A stretch of DNA of 64,000 nt from Altererythrobacter sp. Root672 (lineage in GTDB: Bacteria > Pseudomonadota > Alphaproteobacteria > Sphingomonadales > Sphingomonadaceae): positions 434,001-498,000 of the forward strand of contig NZ_LMHH01000001.1 in the NCBI RefSeq assembly GCF_001427865.1. Direction: 5' to 3'. Position 1 is the first letter of the stretch. Every line of letters starts with the position of its first letter. A program made the position numbers and the translations under genes. The notes under the pieces are model-generated. The model had not been told where the DNA came from. It searched no databases and saw nothing but the letters and a program-made list of their open reading frames with translations. Below, piece by piece: positions 35,232-44,467 of the stretch.

Positions 35232-36101
35232 TCAGACGTCGGCGCGTTTGCGCACTGGGTTGAAGAGCGACTTGTCCTCGACCGCGTCGAAGTCCGCAGC
35301 CGAGTGCCGTTCCGGCATGGCCTGGGTGTTGACCAGACGTCCGCGAATCACGCCCGGGCGGGCATCGATCGCCTTCACCCAGCGGCCCACGTTCTCGTAC
35401 TCGTGCAGCGAGAGGAACTTGTCCGAGCCGTTGTAGGCGCCGTGGTAGAGGTTGCCGAGCCAGGTGTAGGCGGCGATGTCGGCGATGGTGAAATTGGGGC
35501 CGGCGAGAAACTCGGTCTGGCCGAGTTGCATGTCGGCGACCGCGAACAGGCGCTTGGTCTCCATCGCGTAGCGGTCGATCGGATACTTGTAGCGCTCGGG
35601 TGCGTAGACATAGAAGTGTCCGAAGCCGCCGCCGATGAACGGCGCGCTGCCCATCTGCCACATCAGCCAGCTAAAGGTCTCGGCCCGAGCCGGATTGGTC
35701 TTGGGGAGCAAGTAGTCGAACTTCTCGGCCAAGTGGACGAGGATCGATCCGCTTTCGAAAACGCGGAACGGCTGCGAGCCGCTGCGGTCGAGCAGGGCGG
35801 GGATCTTGCCGTTGGGGTTGAGGTCGGTGAAGCCGGAGCCGAACTGGTCGCCGGCGAAGATCTTGATCATCCAGGCGTCGTACTCAGCGCCGGAGAAGCC
35901 TGCTTCGAGCAGCTCTTCGAACATGATCGTGGCTTTGACGCCGTTGGGCGTGCCGAGCGAGTAGAGCTGGAACGGATGCTCGCCGACCGGCAACTCCACT
36001 TCCTCGCGCGCGCCGGCGGTCGGCCGATTGATGCCCGCGAATTGGCCGCCGTTCTCGGGATCGAATGTCCAGACTTCGGGCGGGGTGTAAACGTCGGACA
36101 T
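35232..36101 (-). CDS. yghU: Glutathione-dependent disulfide-bond oxidoreductase, YghU-like GST
   Basis: 289 residues, matching the E. coli YghU length. N-terminal thioredoxin-like domain (about 45-135), with LPVGEHPFQLYSLGTPNGVKATIM and FESGSILVHLAEKF, then a helical C-terminal GST domain. GFGHFYVYAPERYKYPIDR is strongly YghU-like. ATG at 36101 chosen by homology (MSDVYTPPEVW). Reduces disulphides or organic hydroperoxides with glutathione. It is divergent from topoisomerase IB across 86 bp. Confidence 0.93.
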   Translation of the reverse strand: MSDVYTPPEVWTFDPENGGQFAGINRPTAGAREEVELPVGEHPFQLYSLGTPNGVKATIMFEELLEAGFSGAEYDAWMIKIFAGDQFGSGFTDLNPNGKIPALLDRSGSQPFRVFESGSILVHLAEKFDYLLPKTNPARAETFSWLMWQMGSAPFIGGGFGHFYVYAPERYKYPIDRYAMETKRLFAVADMQLGQTEFLAGPNFTIADIAAYTWLGNLYHGAYNGSDKFLSLHEYENVGRWVKAIDARPGVIRGRLVNTQAMPERHSAADFDAVEDKSLFNPVRKRADV

Positions 36102-36187
36102 CGGCAAGCTCCTGCAAAGGTCGGGTCGCGGGGAGATGGCGTGTCCGCTGCGGAACCGCAAGCACCGGGTGGCCGTTGCAGCGATCC

Positions 36188-37198
36188 ATGGCGCGCATTT
36201 CTTCGGACCTTGAATATGTCGACGACAGCGGGCCGGGCATCACGCGCAAGCGGGCCGGAACGGGCTGGGCCTATTTCTCTCCCAACAGCCAGCGCATCAC
36301 CGATCGCGATGAGATCGACCGGCTCAACCGGATCGCGCTGCCGCCCGCCTATATCCACGCCTGGTTCTGCCCGAAGGACTGCGGGCACCTGTTGGCGACC
36401 GGTATCGATGCGCGAGGGCGCAAGCAGTACCGCTACAACCCCGAATTCCGGACCCGCCAGGAAGCCGAGAAGTTCGACGGCTGCGCCGAATTTGGTCGCC
36501 TGCTCCCCAAGGCCCGCAAGCAGGTGGCAAAGGATCTTGCTCGTCGAGGCCTGACCCGCGAACGCGCCGTGGCGAGTGTAATCCGCCTGCTCGACCTGGG
36601 CGCCATCCGCGTCGGGAACGAGAGCTACGCGAAGGCTAACAAGAGTTTCGGCGCCACGACCTTGCGGCGGCGCCATGCCAGCGTTTCCGGTTCCAAGCTC
36701 AAGCTGCGCTTCAAGGCGAAGTCCGGGCAGCTACGTGAAGCCACTGTCACCGACCGCCGGCTCGCCAGCTTCGTGCGCAAAATGCAGGACCTGCCCGGCC
36801 AGAACCTGTTCCAGTACCTCGACGAGGCGGGAGAAGCGCACCCGGTCGGCTCTCATGACGTCAACGCCTATCTCACCGAAACGATGGGCGAACACTTCAC
36901 TGCCAAGAACTTCCGCACCTGGCACGCTAGCGTGCTCGCCTTTCGCCTGCTGGCCGAGGCCGAGCGGCCGCTGACGCTGAAGGAGCTCACCGCCGAAGTC
37001 GGAGAGCACCTTGGGAATACACCTGCGATGGCCCGCAAGAGCTACATCCATCCTGCCGTCATCGCGCTGGTCGACAGGCAGCAGAAATGGCGCGCGCGGC
37101 TCAAGCTCCCGCGCGAGAGCAAGTGGCTCAATCGCTACGAACGCGGGTTGATCAAGCTGCTTGAGAAGGCGCCGAAGGCAAAGACGCTCCTCGCCTAG
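36188..37198 (+). CDS. DNA topoisomerase IB (poxvirus-like)
   Basis: 336 residues; relaxes supercoils through a 3'-phosphotyrosyl link. N-terminal domain about 1-75 and catalytic domain about 80-330. Catalytic residues visible: R141 in GAIRVGNESYA, a Lys in KLKLRFKAKSG, R243 and H246 in FRTWHA, and the nucleophile Y286 in ARKSYIHP. ATG at 36188; longer upstream reading has no domain support. Its TAG stop interlocks with the stop of the convergent gene (CTAG at 37195-37198). Confidence 0.93.
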   Translation: MARISSDLEYVDDSGPGITRKRAGTGWAYFSPNSQRITDRDEIDRLNRIALPPAYIHAWFCPKDCGHLLATGIDARGRKQYRYNPEFRTRQEAEKFDGCAEFGRLLPKARKQVAKDLARRGLTRERAVASVIRLLDLGAIRVGNESYAKANKSFGATTLRRRHASVSGSKLKLRFKAKSGQLREATVTDRRLASFVRKMQDLPGQNLFQYLDEAGEAHPVGSHDVNAYLTETMGEHFTAKNFRTWHASVLAFRLLAEAERPLTLKELTAEVGEHLGNTPAMARKSYIHPAVIALVDRQQKWRARLKLPRESKWLNRYERGLIKLLEKAPKAKTLLA

Positions 37199-37635
37199 CG
37201 CAGCACCCCACGCGCTCTCATCGACGCGGCGTACCACAGCTGCAGCACCGCCAGCACCCAGATGAGGCAGGTGGTGATGATCGTGCCGATGTTGTTGAAC
37301 ATCTGGCTCGTGCCCATGATCAGGTCGTAGGCGTTGGTCACCACGATCGAGACGAGCGAGATCGCGAAAAGGGGCACTGCGAAGCGGTTCTTGATGAGCA
37401 ATGCCAGCGCTCCAGCGATGGCGCTGAACAAGGAGATGTCGGTTACCGCGACGAACCACGGCGCCTGCGCGGCGTAGTAGGCCGCCTCGGCCTCGCTCAC
37501 CCCCTCTAGCCTGCCCTGTTGGGCGGTAATGATGACGTAGGCGCCTGCTGCATTCCATAGCAAGGATAGGATGCCCACGACCCAAAGATGCCACGGCGTT
37601 TTGGATGCGGGTGCTTCCGCTGCGAACTGGGACAT
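37195..37635 (-). CDS. Small integral membrane protein, unknown function
   Basis: 146 residues with about four membrane helices (about 15-35, 60-78, 83-103, 115-135); first helix LWVVGILSLLWNAAGAYVI. The first loop is acidic (EGVSEAEAAYYAAQAP). ATG at 37635; an upstream alternative (37671) adds 12 basic residues. No family recognised. It may be a sphingomonad-restricted protein. It shares a CTAG stop palindrome with topoisomerase IB. Confidence 0.75.
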   Translation of the reverse strand: MSQFAAEAPASKTPWHLWVVGILSLLWNAAGAYVIITAQQGRLEGVSEAEAAYYAAQAPWFVAVTDISLFSAIAGALALLIKNRFAVPLFAISLVSIVVTNAYDLIMGTSQMFNNIGTIITTCLIWVLAVLQLWYAASMRARGVLR

Positions 37636-37759
37636 GATTTGTCTCCCCCTCTCCAGGCGACCCAGGGGCAATGTAACCGAGGGCGGGCCTGAATCAAAAT
37701 CCTGCCGGACTTGTACGGTGGTTCAGTTCGCTTAGTTGGTCGGATGAGGAGAACGGCGA

Positions 37760-38737
37760 ATGGCGCAATTGGTCGACGGCAAATGGATGGATACGCTCCC
37801 GGCAGCCGAGGAGATCGGGGCGGACGGGCGTTTCCGCCGCATCGACTCTCCGCTGCGCGAGTGGATCTCGGTCGATCCCGCCGCGGAATTTCCCGCCGAG
37901 GCCGGTCGCTATCACCTTTGGGTTGCTGCCGTTTGCCCGTGGGCCGCGCGGACCACGGCGTTCAGGGTGCTCAAGGGACTGGAGCAGGTGATCACGGTTT
38001 CATTCGCGCGCCCCGGATTCCCCAAGGAAGGCTGGGTGTTCGACGAAGGTCCCGATGGGCCGGTCGAAGGCGGCTATCCGCTGCACCGGCTCTACACCGA
38101 ACATGACCCCAGCTTCACCGGCAAGGTCACGGTGCCGACACTGTGGGACAAGAAGCAGCGGCGGATCGTGAACAACGAGAGTTCGGAGATTATCCGGATG
38201 CTCAATTCCGCTTTCGACGAAATCACCCGCAATCGGCTCGACTTCTATCCGGAGGCGCTTCGGGACCAGATCGAGCAATGGAATGCGCTGATCTATCCAG
38301 GGCTCAACAACGGCGTCTACCGCACCGGCTTCGCCAGCACCCAGGCGGCATATGACGAGGGGGTTCGCGAGGTGTTTGCGACGCTCGATGCGATGGAAGA
38401 CCACTTGTCGCGCCATCGCTACCTCGCGGGCGAGTACCTGACCGAAGCTGACTGGCGGGCATTCACTTCACTGGTGCGGTTCGACGTCGGGTACCATGGC
38501 GCGTTCAAGTGCAACTTGCGGCGGATCGAAGACTATCCCGCGCTGCGGGGCTATCTTCGTGAGCTATACCAGTGGCCGGGGATCGCCGGCACCGTCGACC
38601 TCGAGCTCATCAAGTTCGGCTATTGGTTCCTGACCGAGCGAAACCACATCGTCGCCATCGGACCGGAACTCGACCTGGCCACCCCGCACGACCGCGACCG
38701 GTTACCGGGGAAGGGCGTTTGGCAGGCCGGCGGCTAA
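37760..38737 (+). CDS. yqjG: Glutathionyl-hydroquinone reductase (Xi-class GST, YqjG-like)
   Basis: 325 residues. The Xi-class signature AVCPWAARTTAFRVLKGL contains the catalytic Cys (about residue 59). The N-terminal extension, the GYPLHRLYTEHDPSFTGKVTVPTLWDK region and the C-terminal GST helices (ADWRAFTSLVRFD) are also present. Reduces glutathionyl-hydroquinones formed from quinones, including aromatic breakdown products. ATG follows GAGGAGAACGG. Stop interlocks with that of the PAS gene (CTAA at 38734-38737). Confidence 0.93.
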   Translation: MAQLVDGKWMDTLPAAEEIGADGRFRRIDSPLREWISVDPAAEFPAEAGRYHLWVAAVCPWAARTTAFRVLKGLEQVITVSFARPGFPKEGWVFDEGPDGPVEGGYPLHRLYTEHDPSFTGKVTVPTLWDKKQRRIVNNESSEIIRMLNSAFDEITRNRLDFYPEALRDQIEQWNALIYPGLNNGVYRTGFASTQAAYDEGVREVFATLDAMEDHLSRHRYLAGEYLTEADWRAFTSLVRFDVGYHGAFKCNLRRIEDYPALRGYLRELYQWPGIAGTVDLELIKFGYWFLTERNHIVAIGPELDLATPHDRDRLPGKGVWQAGG

Positions 38738-39216
38738 GCCGGATCGATGTATTCCCATTCCGCGTAGCTGGCGGCCTGGGCCACGCGGGTGCCGTGTTCG
38801 TCGATCACGTTCCAGGTCAGCGCCGTATCGACCTTGAACCGCCGTCCGCTCGAGGCGACCCGCACGCCGTTGAAGCCTTCGATCCAGTCATCCTTGTCGA
38901 GCCTGGCGAACATCCGCAGCAGCTCTGCGCGCCGGATCGGCTCGGCACAAAGATGTGACGGCATGCCGATGAACGCCGAGGCGGTCATTTCGTACAGATC
39001 GAGCGCCAGGCGATTGGCGTAGAAAATCCGCGGAACGGCATCGATGCCCTGCGCCATGATCACCCGCGGCGCGAGCCACATCGCTTCCTCGATACCCCCG
39101 GAGGCGGGATCGACCAGCGGCTTTCCGGCAATGCGCGCAAAACTCTCGGCGATCAGCGGCAGCCGCGACCCGGCGCTGACCTGCATGGCGATACGTTCAT
39201 TATCCTCGACTGGCAT
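38734..39216 (-). CDS. MEKHLA/PAS-like domain protein
   Basis: 160 residues with a single PAS-like (MEKHLA-type) domain over almost the full length: RIFYANRLALDLYEMTASAFIGMPSHLCAEP and AQAASYAEWEYIDPA. In bacteria such stand-alone domains are thought to sense light, redox or ligands; no output domain is present here. ATG at 39216 was preferred to a TTG at 39252. A promoter-like region on the other strand follows in the 171-bp gap to 39388. Confidence 0.72.
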   Translation of the reverse strand: MPVEDNERIAMQVSAGSRLPLIAESFARIAGKPLVDPASGGIEEAMWLAPRVIMAQGIDAVPRIFYANRLALDLYEMTASAFIGMPSHLCAEPIRRAELLRMFARLDKDDWIEGFNGVRVASSGRRFKVDTALTWNVIDEHGTRVAQAASYAEWEYIDPA

Positions 39217-39278
39217 GGCCGCGCTGCTAGCGCAGAACTGGTCTCTATCCAAACTACCGTTGTTTCAGTCAATGATAC

Positions 39279-39309
39279 TTGACATAACGTCATGCTTCCT
39301 TGCTATATG
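39279..39309 (+). promoter_or_regulatory. Sigma70-like promoter candidate
   Basis: TTGACA (39279-39284), 19-nt spacer, TATATG (39304-39309), 79 bp upstream of the hydrolase gene at 39388. The -35 lies within TGAC-ATAAC-GTCA, a short dyad that could bind a regulator. Confidence 0.5.
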
Positions 39310-39387
39310 ATGGCGTACTTTGCTGGGTATGTAAGATTCGTGCCCCGTTGATCGACTAAGCGTTCGAAACCGGATTCGGAGGGTTCG

Positions 39388-41136
39388 ATGCCTGCGTTCA
39401 AGAGAAGCCTATTCGCGCTGGCGGCTCTGCTTGCCGTCTTGATCGCAAGCCCGGCGCTGGCGCAGGGGGCACCTGACATTGCTGGAACGTGGAGTGGCCA
39501 GATCTCCACCAACACCGGGGACGTGACGCTGGTTCTCCATGTCGCTCGCGGTGAGGACGGAAAGCTGACCGCCTCGATCGAGAACTTCGACCAGAATCCT
39601 GGCAATCCGGCGCCGATCACCGAGATCGCCGCGGCGGACGGGAAGCTTACTTTCAAGGTCGCGCCGATCAGCGCCTCTTACCAGGGAAGCTGGGATGAAG
39701 CGGCGCAACACTGGAAGGGCACGCTGACCCAGGGCGCGGAACTGCCGCTCAATTTGGCGAAGGGAGGTCCTCCCTCAAAGCCGGTCGTTGCCGGTCTCGA
39801 TGGCGTCTGGGTTGGCAGCGTCGAACGCAACGGAGTCAAGCTGCGGCAGGTCCTGCGTATCCGGACCAACGAGCAAGGCACATTCGCCCTCTACGATTCG
39901 CCCGACCAGATGGTGATAGCTGTGCCTGTCAGCGACCTCGCCCGCGAAGGCCAGGCGGTGAGCCTTTCGGCCCTTCGTGGCCTGGCAAAGTTCGCCGGAA
40001 CCCTGTCGCAAGCCGGCAACGAACTGACTGGCACCTGGACCACGCCCAACCAACCCGACGTGACGACCACCTTTGTGCGCGCAACCGAAGAGCAGATCGC
40101 GGCGCAGCTACAGCCGGCCCGGCCGCAGACACCGAAGGAGCCTTTCCCCTACAAGGTCGAGGAAGTCTCTTTCGACAATCCCGCTTTCGCCGATGTCCAC
40201 CTCGGCGGGTCGCTGACTTTGCCGGAGGGCAAGGGACCGTTCCCTGCGGCGATCATGATTACCGGATCGGGCGCGCAGGATCGCGATGAAACGATAATGG
40301 ACCACAAACCTTTCGCGGTCATCGCCGACCACCTCACGCGCCACGGCATCGCCGTGCTGCGTTTCGATGACCGCGGCATTGGCAAATCGACCGGCAACTA
40401 CGGCAATGCCACCTCCGCAGATCTTGCGACGGACGCGAATGCGGCCTTTGCCTATCTCGCGACGCGCCCGGAGATCCGCCACGACGCGATCGGCTTCATT
40501 GGACACTCCGAAGGCGGAATGATCGGTCCGATCGCCATGTCGACTAACCCGGACGTCGCCTACTTCGTCTCCCTCGCGGGACCCGGGACGAACCTGCCAC
40601 AACTCATGCTGTCCCAGCGCCGCCTGCTGACCGCCCAGATGGGGCTGAGCGAAGAAGAGATTAACCGGCAGGAACCGGTGATGGCCGCCCTGTTCAAGGC
40701 GATCGCCGATGCCGATACACCCGAAGCCGGTTACGCCGCAGCGATGGCGGTTCTCACGCCTGAGGCCAAGACCGCGCTCGGCATGCCGGTGGACATGGAT
40801 GGTGCGCTCGTGGTGCGGCAGGTGTCGGGGCCGTGGTTCCAGTACTTCTTCAAGTACGATCCCGTGCCCAACCTCTCCCGGATCAAGGTGCCGGTTCTGG
40901 CCCTGAACGGCAGTCTCGATCTCCAGGTGCCGGCCAAGGAGAACCTTCCGGTCATTCGCGAGGCCCTCAAGAACAATCCGGACGTCACGATCGTCGAGCT
41001 TCCGAGCCTCAACCACCTGTTCCAGACGGCGAAGACTGGCTCGGTGGGCGAGTACCGCGACATTTCGGAGACGGTCTCACCCGCGGCTCTCGAGCTCATC
41101 TCCGACTGGATCAGTCAACGCTTTGTGAAGCCGTAG
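39388..41136 (+). CDS. Exported alpha/beta hydrolase (S9-like peptidase/esterase)
   Basis: 582 residues. Signal peptide about 1-25 (RSLFALAALLAVLIASPALAQ). An N-terminal beta-rich region of two similar segments (about 28-130 and 140-245; GTWSGQI and GTWTTPNQ) precedes the C-terminal alpha/beta hydrolase domain (about 260-580). The nucleophile elbow is GHSEGG (about residue 373), with TGSGAQDRDETI as the oxyanion region, NGSLDLQVPA as the acid and SLNHLFQ as the His. Probably periplasmic. ATG follows CGGAGGG. Confidence 0.87.
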   Translation: MPAFKRSLFALAALLAVLIASPALAQGAPDIAGTWSGQISTNTGDVTLVLHVARGEDGKLTASIENFDQNPGNPAPITEIAAADGKLTFKVAPISASYQGSWDEAAQHWKGTLTQGAELPLNLAKGGPPSKPVVAGLDGVWVGSVERNGVKLRQVLRIRTNEQGTFALYDSPDQMVIAVPVSDLAREGQAVSLSALRGLAKFAGTLSQAGNELTGTWTTPNQPDVTTTFVRATEEQIAAQLQPARPQTPKEPFPYKVEEVSFDNPAFADVHLGGSLTLPEGKGPFPAAIMITGSGAQDRDETIMDHKPFAVIADHLTRHGIAVLRFDDRGIGKSTGNYGNATSADLATDANAAFAYLATRPEIRHDAIGFIGHSEGGMIGPIAMSTNPDVAYFVSLAGPGTNLPQLMLSQRRLLTAQMGLSEEEINRQEPVMAALFKAIADADTPEAGYAAAMAVLTPEAKTALGMPVDMDGALVVRQVSGPWFQYFFKYDPVPNLSRIKVPVLALNGSLDLQVPAKENLPVIREALKNNPDVTIVELPSLNHLFQTAKTGSVGEYRDISETVSPAALELISDWISQRFVKP

Positions 41137-41180
41137 ATTGCCGCTAGTTCCGACCGCTGGAGTGCGGAAGGGGATTGCGA

Positions 41181-42788
41181 ATGGGGCGGGAGCCCGACCT
41201 GATTGTCGTCGGCGGCGGATCGGCCGGACTGGCTTGCGCTACACGCTTGGCCGAAGGCGGATTGCGAGTTCTGCTGGTCGAGGCCGGCAAGGACCACAAG
41301 GACCCGCGCCTGGCGATCCCTGCGTTGATGAGCGGGGTGGTGCACAAGCCGGACTTCGATTGGTGCTATTCGGCGGAGCCAGATCCCTCGGTCGGCGGCC
41401 GGCCCGATGTGTGGCCCGCTGGCAAGCGCCTCGGCGGCGGCTCCTCGATCAACGGAATGATGTTCATCCGCGGCCACAAGTGGGACTTCGACCACTGGGC
41501 AGAGCTTGGCGCGACCGGCTGGGACTACGCGAGCGTGCTGCCGTACTTCCGCCGGCTGGAACACAACGAGCGCGGAACCGACGAATGGCGCGGGCAGGGC
41601 GGCCCGATCCACGTATCCGAGGTGCGCTCGCGCTACGAAGTCACCGACGAGTGGATCGAAGCGGCCGAGCAGGCTGGGATTCCGCGTTCGAAGGATCTGA
41701 ACGGCGAAGTCGGCGAAGGTGTCGACATGATCCAGCTCTCGCAGCGTAACGGCCTGCGCTGCTCGACCGCCGCGGGCTACTTGCGCAATCGGCCGCCTGG
41801 GCTGGAGCTTCTGCTCGAAGCGCAAGTGCTCAAGATCGAGGTGGAGAACGGTCGCGCCACTGGGGTGACGATCCGTCGCGGTGGCGAGGTGCGGACGCTG
41901 ACGGCGCGGCATGGCGTGGTGCTCAGCGCAGGTGCGCTCAATACGCCAAGGCTGCTGATGCTGTCGGGCATCGGCCCTGCAGGCGAGCTACAACAGCATG
42001 GGGTTGCGGTGGTCCGCGATCTGCCGGGGGTTGGGCAGAACTTGCAGGAGCATCCGGGCTGCCACTTGGTCAACGCCGTCTCCGCGCACACCCTCAACAA
42101 CGATGCGCACGGCTTCGCCGGCGTCCGGCAAGTGCTGGAACTGGCCTTTGCTCGCAGTGGCGCGCTGACGACCGGGATCGGGCATGCGCAGGCGTTCGTG
42201 AAGAGCCGCGAGGGGCTGCCGGCCCCGAACCTCCAGCTCGCTTTCAGTGCGTTTGCGTTCGAGGTTACGCCCAAGGGCAACCTGGCGCTGGCGAAGGACG
42301 CCGCGGTCAGCACGTTCGTTGCGGTGATGCGGCCCAAGTCGCGCGGGCAGGTCCGGCTGCGGTCGGGCGACCCTGACGCCGCCCCACTGATCGAGCATCG
42401 CCTGCTGGGCGAAGAAGACGACGCGGCGCAGCTGGTCGAAGGGCTCGAGATCGCCCGGCAGATCATGGCGCAACCCGCGATCGCGCCACATGTGAAGGCG
42501 GAGATCCGCCCCGGTGCCGCGGCAGACAGCCGCGAGGCGCTGCGTGGCTATGTGGGTGCCGCGACGCTGCCGATGTTCCATCCGGTCGGCACCGCCAAGA
42601 TGGGCGCGGCAAGTGATCCGCTGGCAGTCACCGGCCCCGATTGCGCCGTGCGCGGGGTGCAGGGCCTATGGGTTGTCGACGCTTCGATCATGCCGACGAT
42701 CCCGCAGGGGAACACCAACGCGACCTCGATCATGATTGGCGAACGCGCCAGCAACCTGGTCCTGGCCGGCGTCCGTGAGCACACCTAA
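41181..42788 (+). CDS. GMC-family FAD oxidoreductase (choline dehydrogenase-like)
   Basis: 535 residues. FAD-binding Rossmann motif VVGGGSAG near residue 10 and LVEAGKD at the end of the second strand. GMC signature KRLGGGSSINGMMFIRGHKWDFDHW and GALNTPRLLMLSGIGP. C-terminal catalytic His in MFHPVGTAKMG, followed by GLWVVDASIMPTIPQGNTNATSIM. Oxidises primary or aromatic alcohols; substrate unknown. ATG at 41181 follows GGAAGGGG. It sits 44 bp after the hydrolase gene, so they may be co-transcribed. Confidence 0.9.
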   Translation: MGREPDLIVVGGGSAGLACATRLAEGGLRVLLVEAGKDHKDPRLAIPALMSGVVHKPDFDWCYSAEPDPSVGGRPDVWPAGKRLGGGSSINGMMFIRGHKWDFDHWAELGATGWDYASVLPYFRRLEHNERGTDEWRGQGGPIHVSEVRSRYEVTDEWIEAAEQAGIPRSKDLNGEVGEGVDMIQLSQRNGLRCSTAAGYLRNRPPGLELLLEAQVLKIEVENGRATGVTIRRGGEVRTLTARHGVVLSAGALNTPRLLMLSGIGPAGELQQHGVAVVRDLPGVGQNLQEHPGCHLVNAVSAHTLNNDAHGFAGVRQVLELAFARSGALTTGIGHAQAFVKSREGLPAPNLQLAFSAFAFEVTPKGNLALAKDAAVSTFVAVMRPKSRGQVRLRSGDPDAAPLIEHRLLGEEDDAAQLVEGLEIARQIMAQPAIAPHVKAEIRPGAAADSREALRGYVGAATLPMFHPVGTAKMGAASDPLAVTGPDCAVRGVQGLWVVDASIMPTIPQGNTNATSIMIGERASNLVLAGVREHT

Positions 42789-42873
42789 ACTTAAGTATGC
42801 AACTAACTCACAATTAAGAAATCACGCGTAAACCAGCACCTGGTAGTTATTGGGTAGTTTTCAGGGGCGGGTA

Positions 42874-43212
42874 ATGAGCATCAATCGCCGACGCGCTGAT
42901 CGATACAGCGTGCAGGTCAGCGCCAAGCTCAAGGAAGAGCTGGGTAAGCCACATACTGTACTAGTGACCAACCTCTCGTGGAGCGGTTGCCGCCTTTCAT
43001 CGAGTCATACGTTCAAGGTCGGTACGCCCGTGAGCCTGGAAGTCGGGCGCGCGGATCCGCTTGAGGGTCGCGTGAAATGGCGTGTTGGCGCGATGCACGG
43101 GGTGCGCTTTGCCAGGCCGCTGGACCCGACCTTGCTCGATCACATCCGGCTGTTCCTCAGTGCCCAACCGTCAGTGGTCGCCGAGCGGGTCGACGGCTCG
43201 GAAGCCGCCTGA
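42874..43212 (+). CDS. PilZ-domain protein
   Basis: 112 residues, a single PilZ domain that may bind cyclic-di-GMP: RRRADRYSVQVSAKL is the R-x3-R-type arm, and VTNLSWSGCRLSS the second motif (consensus D/N-x-S-x-x-G), followed by beta strands VSLEV and GRVKWRV. ATG at 42874 with AGGGGCGGG upstream. Stand-alone PilZ proteins act as adaptors for motility or polysaccharide secretion. Its last 42 bp overlap the convergent membrane protein gene. Confidence 0.85.
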   Translation: MSINRRRADRYSVQVSAKLKEELGKPHTVLVTNLSWSGCRLSSSHTFKVGTPVSLEVGRADPLEGRVKWRVGAMHGVRFARPLDPTLLDHIRLFLSAQPSVVAERVDGSEAA

Positions 43213-43575
43213 AGAAGCGCGATAGCCGACCACGCACAGCGCCAGCATTGCGGCGTTGCTGACGAAGTCGAGCGCCATCCACTGATTGAACACCGGCACC
43301 ACGAACACGAACCAGTAATTGAACCAGAAGAACGGCAAGAGCGCGATCCCGTAGACGAGGAACGTCGTCCGGGTGAACCGGCTGAACGCGGCGAACAGGC
43401 CGGAGAGCACGGCTTGCGCGCCGAAGCAGCCGATCAGGAGGGCGGTAGTCGTGTCGCCGTGGTAGAACTCCGGTCGTACGCCTAGCCGCTCGACCATTCC
43501 TGGGAACAGCAGGCACCAGGCGCCGAGCACCAGGAACGGGACGGCGATCAGCCTTTGGGCGAGTAGAGCGGTCAC
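43171..43575 (-). CDS. Small membrane protein, unknown function
   Basis: 134 residues with four likely membrane helices, rich in aromatics (IALLPFFWFNYWFVFVVPVF). The GTG at 43575 is strongly supported by AGGAGG at 5-nt spacing; an upstream ATG at 43638 would run into the CHAD gene. No family recognised. It is downstream of the CHAD gene on the same strand. Confidence 0.72.
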   Translation of the reverse strand: MTALLAQRLIAVPFLVLGAWCLLFPGMVERLGVRPEFYHGDTTTALLIGCFGAQAVLSGLFAAFSRFTRTTFLVYGIALLPFFWFNYWFVFVVPVFNQWMALDFVSNAAMLALCVVGYRASSGGFRAVDPLGDH

Positions 43576-43591
43576 GAGAGCCTCCTTCGCG

Positions 43592-44458
43592 TCATCCGGT
43601 GAACTCCGTTGCGCTCGCCCAGGTCTTCCATCGTTCACCCAGCCGTTTCGCCATTATGCGTGGCCGCTTCGCCAGCAGCTTCCGTGCTCGGCGATTGGCG
43701 CGACGTTCAAGTCCATCGGAGATTCCTGAAGCGGCCAGCAGCACCTCGTGCGAACGGCGAACGGTGATGAAGTCAGTCGGCGACCCGGTGAGATGCGAGG
43801 TCAACAGGGCCAGATCGTGATGCCTGCCGAGGTCCTCGGCCAGGCCCGCAGCTAGCCTGTTGCGGCGCTTGAGCATCCGGGGCCGGACAGGACGCAGAAT
43901 CTGGCAGTGAAAGCTGTGATATTTCACCTGCTTCCGGAGGTCGTGATAGGCGTGTGGGTCGTTGGTCTCGCACGCAGTCCTGGCCGCTTTGCGGGCACTG
44001 CGGATCGTCTTGGCGAAGCCCCCGGACAGGGCATCCCAACCCCGTTCGTCGAGTGACCAGGACTGGCTTCGTATTCTGATTTCGAGCAGTCGCTGGCGGC
44101 ATTGCACAAGAAGGGGGCCGACGTCTTGGGCCGACTCTGCAGTGCCGGCATCCGCGCCTGGCGCCGGTTCGCCAGTGAGCGCCTCGAAGGTCTCCCGGAT
44201 CACGAAGGCATCGCGCTTACGAGACACCAGGCGCGCCGTGTCCCGGAGGAAGGCGTTCTCTTCCGCATAGGCGGGAAAGGCGGGACCTACGAGGCGGAGA
44301 AGGGCGCGCACCTTCTTGCACCGTTCCCGCACCGCGTGGACGGCATTGTTGGTGTCCCGGTCCTCGATCGAGGCCAGGGCCTTGTCCAATTGTTCCGCTG
44401 CAATCCGCCGTAGACTGGCCTCAACCGACCCGTCGCTGGTCTTGAAGCGGAAGGCCAT
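43592..44458 (-). CDS. CHAD-domain protein
   Basis: 288 residues. A CHAD domain (alpha-helical, with many conserved His/Arg/Lys) covers nearly all of it: AVHAVRERCKKVRALLRLVGP is the diagnostic segment, with DLRKQVKYHSFHCQIL and DLGRHHDLALL later. CHAD proteins bind polyphosphate and occur on polyP granules. No partner CYTH domain is fused. ATG at 44458. The downstream small membrane protein begins 17 bp after its stop; ilvE lies 9 bp upstream of its start, on the same strand. Confidence 0.88.
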   Translation of the reverse strand: MAFRFKTSDGSVEASLRRIAAEQLDKALASIEDRDTNNAVHAVRERCKKVRALLRLVGPAFPAYAEENAFLRDTARLVSRKRDAFVIRETFEALTGEPAPGADAGTAESAQDVGPLLVQCRQRLLEIRIRSQSWSLDERGWDALSGGFAKTIRSARKAARTACETNDPHAYHDLRKQVKYHSFHCQILRPVRPRMLKRRNRLAAGLAEDLGRHHDLALLTSHLTGSPTDFITVRRSHEVLLAASGISDGLERRANRRARKLLAKRPRIMAKRLGERWKTWASATEFTG

Positions 44459-44467
44459 TCAGAGCCT

